NCBI GenBank assembly: GCA_009705025.1
Contig: WLDA01000004.1
Coordinates: 1-17,390 of the forward strand
Direction: 5' to 3'
Origin: Actinomycetota bacterium
GTDB taxonomy: Bacteria; Actinomycetota; Actinomycetes; Nanopelagicales; Nanopelagicaceae
Length of the DNA stretch: 17,390 nt
Shown: positions 12,495-17,390 of the stretch, in pieces
Layout: every line of letters begins with the position of its first letter
How positions within the stretch are numbered: position 1 is the stretch's first letter
Translations under genes and position numbers: made by a program
The notes under the pieces: generated by a model
Seen by the model: the letters and a program-made list of their open reading frames with translations, nothing else
Database searches by the model: none
Told to the model about the DNA's origin: nothing

Positions 12495-13664
12495 TTAGAG
12501 GGCCTTTCTAATTCGATGTATTGCTTCAGTGATGATTTCGGGACTTGTTGCAAAATTGAATCGAACATATTGCGAAGTTTGAGGAGCATAAAAATGCCCA
12601 GAGTTGAAAGCGACTTTGCCTCGTTCGATAAGTGTAGCCGCAGGATCCTCCCCTAAATTCAGTGCGGTGAGATCCAACCAGGCTAAATATCCATTTTGGG
12701 GAATGTGATAACTCACCGAAGGCAGTGTCGAAGCTAGGAGATCGCGAATGAGGAAGCGGTTCTGATTCAGATTTTCAATAACCGTATCTAGCCAGATGCC
12801 ACCCTCTTTGAATGCAATCGCAGATGCATATGCCCCTGGCAGAGATGCTCGGTAGTGAAGTGCGAATGGCAAGAGTGACATCTTCTCTTTCATCTCTTCA
12901 TTTTGAGTGATGATAATTGCGCATTTCAGGCCAGCAATATTCCAGCCTTTACTTGCAGCAGTAACGGTAATACAGACTTTTTCGGCATCGGGACCCAATG
13001 CAAGTGTTGGAATAAATACCGAATCTTTATACGTCAATGGCGCATGAATCTCATCGCTAATAATGATCACGTCATACTTCTTAGCAAGTCCGATGAAACG
13101 AAGTAATTCTTCTTTCGTATAGATTCGGCCCAATGGATTATGCGGACTACAAATCATATGTATTTTGATTCCACTGGCATATGCACGTTCAATTTCTGGC
13201 CAGTTCAGCTCCCAAGGATTATTGGAACCTTCATCACTTCCTGTACGAGTAAATGGAACGTCAACTTTTTCCATTCCAGTCTCTGCTAACCAGTTATAGA
13301 AATTTTGATATACAGGTGAATTCACAAGGACTTTATCGCCAGGCTTTGCGATAACTCGTAATATCTCAACAACTGCTACACCTACATCTGTTCCGATTCG
13401 AACTTGAAGTGGATCAACTTTCCAATTCCAACGCTCTTGTGCGAAATGTGCAAACGATGTTCCCATTTCAGGAATATTGCCAAGGTAACCAAGATCAGAT
13501 GCTTCAACCATTTCATGGAGTAATTTTTTTATAGGGTCCGCAACTGGGAAATCCATTTCTGCAACCGGCAATGGCAAAACATCTCGTGCATATCCTGTCC
13601 ATTTTTCACTCTTATGAAGAAGTAGAGATGCTAAATCTGGGGCTTTTACATCGAGATCGCTCAT
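12495..13664 (-). CDS. MalY/PatB-type PLP C-S lyase (cystathionine beta-lyase)
   Basis: A 389-residue fold-type I aminotransferase-like protein. It has the MalY/PatB N-terminal phrase LPLPVAEMDFP, the substrate-binding SPHNPLGR at 173-180, D204 and H207 (SDEIHAPL) and the PLP lysine K239 (AASKGWNIAGLK). This subgroup cleaves cystathionine to homocysteine, pyruvate and ammonia, fitting the adjacent trans-sulfuration gene. It is the first gene of the two-gene unit and shows TATTCT six bases before the ATG with no Shine-Dalgarno site, so the message is probably leaderless and has no room for a SAM riboswitch. The unit is divergent from the DUF4389 gene. Confidence 0.88.
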   Translation of the reverse strand: MSDLDVKAPDLASLLLHKSEKWTGYARDVLPLPVAEMDFPVADPIKKLLHEMVEASDLGYLGNIPEMGTSFAHFAQERWNWKVDPLQVRIGTDVGVAVVEILRVIAKPGDKVLVNSPVYQNFYNWLAETGMEKVDVPFTRTGSDEGSNNPWELNWPEIERAYASGIKIHMICSPHNPLGRIYTKEELLRFIGLAKKYDVIIISDEIHAPLTYKDSVFIPTLALGPDAEKVCITVTAASKGWNIAGLKCAIIITQNEEMKEKMSLLPFALHYRASLPGAYASAIAFKEGGIWLDTVIENLNQNRFLIRDLLASTLPSVSYHIPQNGYLAWLDLTALNLGEDPAATLIERGKVAFNSGHFYAPQTSQYVRFNFATSPEIITEAIHRIRKAL

Positions 13665-13670
13665 GGTTTG

Positions 13671-13676
13671 AGAATA
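13671..13676 (-). promoter_or_regulatory. Leaderless -10 (TATTCT) of the C-S lyase operon
   Basis: TATTCT on the minus strand is followed by exactly six bases and the ATG at 13664. No Shine-Dalgarno sequence or clear -35 is seen. Confidence 0.5.
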
Positions 13677-13711
13677 CCTTCATTTGCAGCTTTCGGTCTA
13701 TAACGTAGGGC

Positions 13712-13717
13712 TATGAT
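13712..13717 (+). promoter_or_regulatory. Leaderless -10 (TATGAT) of the DUF4389 gene
   Basis: TATGAT, one mismatch from the consensus, is followed by exactly six bases and the ATG at 13724. It is separate from the TATTCT of the divergent operon by 35 bases, so this pair does not share one -10. Confidence 0.55.
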
Positions 13718-13723
13718 TACCGC

Positions 13724-14314
13724 ATGAGCAACCAAATTGAAACTGAAATTGATGTAACGCTAACTGACCGCAATCGAATCACAGCCCTATTTAGAATCAT
13801 CTTGGTAGTGCCTGTAGCAATTTTTGTTGCATCTTTTTCTTCAGATTTTTCATCATCCGGTTGGTCAACCGCGGGTCTATTGGTATTGCCTCCGCTGTTT
13901 GCACTTGTCATTCGAGGTGTATATCCAAGCTACGCACTTTCTCTCAATGAATCTCTTCTGGGACTTCAAACGCGAGTCAATGCATATGCTTTATTACTCA
14001 CTGACGAATATCCATCCATTGAAGATAATGACGTCGTCAGCATTACTTTTCCAGAAGTAAATAAAGGCGAGAATCTGAGTCGAGGACTGCCCTTAGTAAA
14101 ATGGTTCTTAGCAATTCCACTTTACGTTGTTGGAATTGTGTATATTGCTTATGCCCTCTTACTTACTTTATGGGGATGGTTTAGCATCCTTTTTACAGGC
14201 ACTTATCCTGAAACATGTGCTGAGGGCGTTGTAGGAACAATCGCATATTGCAATCGCGTTGCTGGTTACGCATTTGTTCTAGTAACTGATGAATATCCAA
14301 CTTTTTCGCTATAA
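13724..14314 (+). CDS. DUF4389 membrane protein
   Basis: A 196-residue protein with hydrophobic segments at about 20-38, 50-65 and 124-157. It contains two copies of the DUF4389 signature, RVNAYALLLTDEYPS at 84-98 and RVAGYAFVLVTDEYPTF at 178-194, so the protein has two halves that look like an internal duplication, the second ending two residues before the C terminus. I know of no demonstrated function for the family. It is leaderless by TATGAT-N6-ATG. Only 27 bases separate its stop from the stop of the convergent msrB, and I see no terminator there. Confidence 0.8.
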   Translation: MSNQIETEIDVTLTDRNRITALFRIILVVPVAIFVASFSSDFSSSGWSTAGLLVLPPLFALVIRGVYPSYALSLNESLLGLQTRVNAYALLLTDEYPSIEDNDVVSITFPEVNKGENLSRGLPLVKWFLAIPLYVVGIVYIAYALLLTLWGWFSILFTGTYPETCAEGVVGTIAYCNRVAGYAFVLVTDEYPTFSL

Positions 14315-14341
14315 ATAAAAGTTACTAGTTTTCTCTTTAGA

Positions 14342-14755
14342 TCACTTATCTTCAAGTATCAAGGAAACTGAATTGATGCACCAACGTTGATCTGTAGGGA
14401 CGTCGTAGCCTTCTCCTTCAAAAACATGGCCTAAGTGTGATCCACATGCTGCGCAGCGAACTTCTGTGCGAACTCGTGGGAATAGAGAGCGATCTTCTAT
14501 AAGTTCCACTGCATCGTCGGCACTTGGTGCATAAAATGATGGCCATCCACATCCTGAATGAAATTTTGTTTCACTTCTAAATAGTTCAGCAGAACATGCT
14601 TTGCATTTATAGATTCCAACTTTGTCACTATCGGTATATTCGCCAGTAAATGGACGCTCTGTTGCTGCATTTCGCAATACGTCATAAGAGAGAGGATCGA
14701 GCTTTTGCTTCAACTCGGCCTCATTGATATTTACAGGATATTTCTTCTCGCTCAC
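14342..14755 (-). CDS. msrB: Peptide-methionine (R)-S-oxide reductase MsrB
   Basis: A 137-residue MsrB that reduces the R-sulfoxide of methionine in proteins. The structural zinc cysteines are C51/C54 (CKAC) and C101/C104 (CAAC), the catalytic cysteine is C126 in RWCINSVSL, and C69 in SGCGWPSF is a candidate resolving cysteine. Histidines of the active site occur in SHLGHVF. No signal peptide is present, so it acts in the cytoplasm. The start codon is GTG, overlapping the TGA of msrA as GTGA, which makes the two genes a coupled pair repairing both sulfoxide forms, with electrons presumably from thioredoxin. Confidence 0.96.
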   Translation of the reverse strand: MSEKKYPVNINEAELKQKLDPLSYDVLRNAATERPFTGEYTDSDKVGIYKCKACSAELFRSETKFHSGCGWPSFYAPSADDAVELIEDRSLFPRVRTEVRCAACGSHLGHVFEGEGYDVPTDQRWCINSVSLILEDK

Positions 14756-15279
14756 TGAGTTAGCTCCTGGCTAGGAAAAGCTATTCCGGTACTTGAATGA
14801 CAGTCATATCCGTTCGGATTCTTTAGTAAGTACTTCTGATGGTATTCCTCAGCAGGAAAATATGTAACTCCGTCATTCATTGCTATCTCTGTAACGATTG
14901 CGCCATAGCCAGAGGTAGAGATTGCTTTTTCATATATATCGCGTGTTGTTTGCGCTTGATTCAATTGCTCAGGAGTTGTTGTAAAAATCGCACTGCGATA
15001 CTGAGTTCCTATATCTCCACCCTGTCTGTTGAGCGATGTTGGATCATGCATCGTCCAAAATTCTTCAAGTAAGCGATGATAAGAAATTTTTGATGGGTCA
15101 AATTCAACTTTTACGGTTTCAGCATGGCCTGTGGCACCTGAGCACACTTGTTCATATGATGGAGATGGACGCATTCCACCCATATATCCAACGCTAGTTT
15201 CCGTAACTCCATCGAGTTGCCAGAAACGTCGCTCTGCGCCCCAAAAACATCCTGTTGCGAAATATGCACTCTCAATCAT
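14752..15279 (-). CDS. msrA: Peptide-methionine (S)-S-oxide reductase MsrA
   Basis: A 175-residue MsrA, partner of MsrB for the S-sulfoxide. The catalytic motif GCFWG puts the nucleophile at C11; GYMGG, ATGHAETV, EEFWTMHDPT, GTQYRSAIF and EEYHQKYLLKNP follow in family order. The tail has a cysteine in YDCHSST, a possible resolving residue. Two in-frame ATGs six bases apart are possible. The one at 15279 is preferred because AAGAAT, preceded by TGN, lies exactly six bases upstream; the ATG at 15285 would add two residues. No Shine-Dalgarno site is evident. Confidence 0.95.
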   Translation of the reverse strand: MIESAYFATGCFWGAERRFWQLDGVTETSVGYMGGMRPSPSYEQVCSGATGHAETVKVEFDPSKISYHRLLEEFWTMHDPTSLNRQGGDIGTQYRSAIFTTTPEQLNQAQTTRDIYEKAISTSGYGAIVTEIAMNDGVTYFPAEEYHQKYLLKNPNGYDCHSSTGIAFPSQELTQ

Positions 15280-15285
15280 CTGCAT

Positions 15286-15291
15286 ATTCTT
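15286..15291 (-). promoter_or_regulatory. Extended -10 (TGA-AAGAAT) of msrA-msrB
   Basis: On the minus strand TGA-AAGAAT is followed by six bases (which include the alternative ATG at 15285) and the ATG at 15279. The hexamer and the TGN are the same as at the TerC start. Confidence 0.4.
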
Positions 15292-15339
15292 TCAGTTGTG
15301 CTCGATATATGCATCCGCTGATAACCTTCTACTTAATGC

Positions 15340-15411
15340 GCCCCCGTAGCTCAGGGGATAGAGCACCGCCCTCCGGAGGCGGGTGCACAGGTTCGATTCC
15401 TGTCGGGGGCA
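15340..15411 (+). tRNA. tRNA-Arg (anticodon CCG)
   Basis: A 72-base cloverleaf with all arms paired: acceptor GCCCCCG/CGGGGGC, D stem GCTC/GAGC with loop AGGGGATA, anticodon stem CCGCC/GGCGG with loop CTCCGGA giving anticodon CCG, a four-base variable loop, and T arm ACAGG-TTCGATT-CCTGT. The discriminator is A and CCA is not encoded. It reads the rare CGG arginine codon. A TAACCT at 15322-15327 is a possible -10. No clear terminator follows. Confidence 0.96.
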
Positions 15412-15463
15412 CTCTTAGGCGAGATATCTCACGTTAATTTTTCGAAACAGAGTGCCAATCTCC

Positions 15464-15478
15464 TTGTGAATCTCACAA
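15464..15478. repeat. Short inverted repeat TTGTGA-ATC-TCACAA upstream of whiB1
   Basis: TTGTGA and TCACAA are exact reverse complements with a three-base centre. Flanking TCTCC and GGAGA could extend the pairing in RNA. It lies about 63 bases before the predicted whiB1 start point, a position suited to an activator. The halves resemble those of CRP sites (TGTGA/TCACA), but the usual spacing is six bases, not three, so the binding protein is unknown. Confidence 0.4.
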
Positions 15479-15499
15479 ATTGAAGGGAGAATTACAACC

Positions 15500-15527
15500 T
15501 TGCACATCATTGATGATGTTGTATTTT
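15500..15527 (+). promoter_or_regulatory. whiB1 promoter with inverted repeat in the spacer
   Basis: TTGCAC at 15500-15505, a 16-base spacer and TATTTT at 15522-15527 form the only promoter in the window with both hexamers. CATCAT and ATGATG at 15505-15518 form a six-base-arm inverted repeat between them, well placed for a repressor. The leader is about 40 bases and contains the Shine-Dalgarno site. Confidence 0.55.
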
Positions 15528-15558
15528 CACGAATTACACCGCCTCTAACGAGGTCGTA

Positions 15559-15564
15559 GAGGAG
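15559..15564 (+). promoter_or_regulatory. Shine-Dalgarno site of whiB1
   Basis: GAGGAG lies eight bases before the ATG at 15573 but only two before the in-frame ATG at 15567. This, and the MDWRH start of mycobacterial WhiB1, select 15573. Confidence 0.75.
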
Positions 15565-15572
15565 ATATGCCC

Positions 15573-15848
15573 ATGGATTGGCGACACCAATCGGCTTGCC
15601 GCGATGAAGATCCTGAGCTCTTTTTTCCTGTCGGAAATACTGGACCTGCAATAACTCAAATCGAAGAAGCAAAAAAAGTTTGTAACCGTTGCATTGTCAA
15701 AGAACCATGCCTTGCCTGGGCCTTAGAGAGTGGTCAAGATGCTGGAGTGTGGGGCGGACTTTCAGAAGATGAACGTCGTGCACTCAAGCGTCGTGCAGCT
15801 CGAAACCGCGCACGCCTACTTGAACAAAATATGGGAAATAATAACTAA
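15573..15848 (+). CDS. whiB1: WhiB1-type [4Fe-4S] transcriptional regulator
   Basis: A 91-residue Wbl protein nearly colinear with mycobacterial WhiB1. The four cluster cysteines are C9, C37, C40 and C46 (VCNRC...PCLAW), followed by the GVWGG turn at 58-62 and a basic C-terminal DNA-binding tail RRALKRRAARNRAR. The start MDWRH and the phrase RDEDPELFFPVGN are hallmarks of the WhiB1/WblE group. In mycobacteria WhiB1 is essential, binds the housekeeping sigma factor and its cluster reacts with nitric oxide. It has its own promoter, a leader and a Shine-Dalgarno site, unlike many neighbours. Its TAA is immediately followed by the stop of the convergent pdtaS with no intergenic base. Confidence 0.95.
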   Translation: MDWRHQSACRDEDPELFFPVGNTGPAITQIEEAKKVCNRCIVKEPCLAWALESGQDAGVWGGLSEDERRALKRRAARNRARLLEQNMGNNN

Positions 15849-17321
15849 TTAGTTCAGTGGAAAATTGAGCTCTGCCACAGTTCCTTTATCTGAAGAACGA
15901 AGTGATAGATCGCCTTTCAATTCATTCTCAGTTAGCGTACGAACAATTTGAAGTCCTAAATTTGATGATTGTGCTAAATCAAAATCTTTTGGAAGTCCAA
16001 CACCATCATCGCTAATTCTGACTTCACAATGTATATCTGATCTATTTACTGATATCTGCAGGGCTGTTCCACTTGCTTCTAATCCATGTTCGAGCGCATT
16101 ATGGATTAGCTCAGTAATCACCAGTGCCAGCGGCGTTGCAATTCTTGGTTCTAGCGAGCCAAATTCACCATCCCGGATTATCGCAAGCGTTGCCATACGT
16201 GGGCTCAGTTCTAACGCATGCGTCACTAAGCGATCGAGAACATCATCGAATGCTACTGAGGCATCAGAACTACTTGAAAGCGTTTCATGGACAAGTGCAA
16301 TTGAAGCAATTCTGCGAACAGCCTCTTCGAGTGCAGCGCTGGCAGATGGATCTTCGATTCGACGGGCCTGCAAACGCAACAAGGCCGAAACAGTCTGCAA
16401 ATTGTTCTTTACTCGGTGATGTACTTCTCGAATAGTTGCATCTTTGGTTACAAGTTCACGTTCACGTCTGCGAAGTTCCGTAACATTGTGCAATAAAACA
16501 ATTGCTCCGACTCGATCATTTCCTTGAATCAATGGCAAGACTAGTAAATCGATTGTTCCGCCAAGGTTTTCAACTTCTGCGCGGCGAATAACTTTGCCAC
16601 TCAGTTGAGTTTGAAAACCCTCTTCATGCGCATCGCGACGTTCTTTACTCACTTTTTCTGCTACATCAGAGAGTGAAAAACTTTCTAATTCACCATTCCA
16701 ACCCATTCGATTGAATGCTGAACGCGCATTAGGGCTTGCATAAGAGATAACTCCGTTGACATCTAATCGAATCAAACCGTCTCCGACTCGAGGTGCTGGA
16801 TCAAAAAGGCTATTTGCATTTGGATATGGAAAATTTCCTTCAGCAATCATTCGATATAGGTTGTGAGCAATTTCGCGATAATTGAGTTCTAGTCGACTGG
16901 GTGATCTCATTAAATCTGCATTTCTATGGCGAGAAATTACTGCAATCACTTGTTCTTCAAAAATTACAGGAATAGTCTCTTCCTTAATCATTAACTCGCC
17001 AATGAGTTCAGGTTCTGCATCTCTAACAATTTCTGCTTCTGAGAGTGCACGTTCAATACCAGGACGACTCCCCCACGCAACTTCGTCGCCAATAATGTCT
17101 TGCGTGAAGACCGTCGCAGCAGTTGTGGGGCGGATATGCGCAATTGCTACATGTCCTGTTGGCCAACTCTTACTATCTTTTCGAAGCGGGACCCATAAAA
17201 TTAGATCAGCAAATGATAAATCAGAGAGTAATTGCCAATCGGCTATAAGTTCGCGTAAGCGGTGAGATTGCTCTGGTGTAATTGAACTTCGGCTTTGAAG
17301 TATATTGTCGAACTGTTGCAT
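15849..17321 (-). CDS. pdtaS: PdtaS-type cytoplasmic sensor histidine kinase (HisKA_2)
   Basis: A 490-residue soluble kinase without membrane helices. An N-terminal GAF-like domain spans about 1-165 (DWQLLSDLSFADLILWV), a PAS domain about 178-285 (DGLIRLDVNGVISYASPNA), then HisKA_2 with the phosphoacceptor in REVHHRVKNNLQTVSALLRLQARR-type sequence (H301/H302) and an ATPase domain with N408, DDGVGLP at 438-444 and NLGLQIV at 454-460. The domain order and motifs match mycobacterial PdtaS, which phosphorylates the ANTAR-type RNA-binding regulator PdtaR; no such gene is in this window. Position opposite whiB1 is the same as in mycobacteria. The start lies three bases after an upstream stop codon, so it is probably co-transcribed with that gene. 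No good Shine-Dalgarno site is seen. Confidence 0.93.
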   Translation of the reverse strand: MQQFDNILQSRSSITPEQSHRLRELIADWQLLSDLSFADLILWVPLRKDSKSWPTGHVAIAHIRPTTAATVFTQDIIGDEVAWGSRPGIERALSEAEIVRDAEPELIGELMIKEETIPVIFEEQVIAVISRHRNADLMRSPSRLELNYREIAHNLYRMIAEGNFPYPNANSLFDPAPRVGDGLIRLDVNGVISYASPNARSAFNRMGWNGELESFSLSDVAEKVSKERRDAHEEGFQTQLSGKVIRRAEVENLGGTIDLLVLPLIQGNDRVGAIVLLHNVTELRRRERELVTKDATIREVHHRVKNNLQTVSALLRLQARRIEDPSASAALEEAVRRIASIALVHETLSSSSDASVAFDDVLDRLVTHALELSPRMATLAIIRDGEFGSLEPRIATPLALVITELIHNALEHGLEASGTALQISVNRSDIHCEVRISDDGVGLPKDFDLAQSSNLGLQIVRTLTENELKGDLSLRSSDKGTVAELNFPLN

Positions 17322-17324
17322 CTC

Positions 17325-17390
17325 TTATTTATTCCCGCTAGCAATACGTGCTAATTGATCTTCAATTTCCTGAGTGGCATACCACGTAAG
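17325..17390 (-). CDS. 3' end of an unrecognised gene
   Basis: The last 21 codons and TAA of a minus-strand gene, ending QLARIASGNK. The residues before this (TWYATQEIED) are polar and probably helical, but too few to name a family; the mycobacterial gene at this place (the small biotinylated protein) has a different C terminus. The stop is three bases before the pdtaS ATG, which suggests an operon. Confidence 0.5.
   Translation of the reverse strand, partial: LTWYATQEIEDQLARIASGNK

Noticed and set aside
13665..13723. SAM riboswitch or T-box before the C-S lyase operon
   Set aside because: The intergenic region is under 60 bases and the -10 is adjacent to the ATG.
15419..15445. Terminator after tRNA-Arg (GAGATATCTC then TTAATTTTT)
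   Set aside because: The palindrome can form only about three pairs around a four-base loop and the T run is eight bases away.
15464..15478. Canonical CRP site
   Set aside because: The half-sites TGTGA and TCACA are present but separated by three bases rather than six, so a classic CRP dimer would not fit; kept only as an unassigned inverted repeat.
15415..15672. Minus-strand open frame of 85 codons across the whiB1 promoter
   Set aside because: It overlaps the start of whiB1 and its promoter, has no ribosome site and shows no protein motif.
1..17390. CRISPR array, transposon, prophage, toxin-antitoxin or defence genes
   Set aside because: No spaced direct repeats, transposase, integrase or phage motifs were found; every sizeable gene fits a core or metabolic family or an unassigned membrane protein.

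Overview
The window looks like a piece of a small, AT-leaning, streamlined actinobacterial chromosome, most like the freshwater acI (Nanopelagicales) lineage. A WhiB1-type iron-sulfur regulator lies tail-to-tail with a PdtaS-type histidine kinase, the same pairing as Rv3219/Rv3220c in Mycobacterium tuberculosis. That pair fixes the phylum with good confidence; the acI placement is inferred from base composition, extreme compactness and an Ala/Lys-rich secreted protein, and is less certain. Coding sequence fills almost the whole window and no gene-free stretch exceeds 300 bases. I see no insertion sequence, prophage, CRISPR array or other sign of recent transfer.

Layout. (1) 1-4488: a sugar or sugar-acid oxidation cluster on alternating strands: start of a possible ThuA-like gene (-), an IlvD/Edd-family sugar-acid dehydratase (-), a zinc sugar/alcohol dehydrogenase (+), an SMP-30/gluconolactonase (-) and an SDR dehydrogenase (+). 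Together they could turn an aldose into its lactone, aldonate, 2-keto-3-deoxy acid and possibly a diketo acid without phosphorylation. (2) 4465-8364: a minus-strand run of an OmpR-type response regulator, its histidine kinase, a membrane-anchored methyltransferase and a larger methyltransferase; a short upstream reading frame may precede the regulator. (3) 8490-9443: an exported Ala/Lys-rich protein divergent from the regulator, the only strong intrinsic terminator I found, and a small two-helix membrane protein. (4) 9433-11392: a DinB-family protein, a TerC-family transporter, and a two-gene unit of a 49-residue and a 127-residue membrane protein. (5) 11427-15279: sulfur amino acid genes (trans-sulfuration PLP enzyme, MalY/PatB-type C-S lyase, MsrB, MsrA) with a DUF4389 membrane protein. 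(6) 15340-17390: tRNA-Arg(CCG), whiB1, pdtaS and the 3' end of an unrecognised gene.

The most striking feature is how the genes start and stop. At least seven genes carry a TANNNT -10 hexamer exactly six bases before the ATG and no Shine-Dalgarno sequence, as expected for leaderless transcripts. In two of them the first bases of the -10 are the stop codon of the previous gene. Three junctions have stop and start codons directly abutting, two convergent pairs share a CTAA in which both stop codons overlap, and convergent genes lack terminators between them. A minority of genes (dehydratase, exported protein, DinB, whiB1) instead have clear Shine-Dalgarno sequences and leaders. I found no convincing undescribed defence or mobile system; the novelty is in gene-start architecture, the sugar-acid cluster and a few unassigned small membrane proteins.
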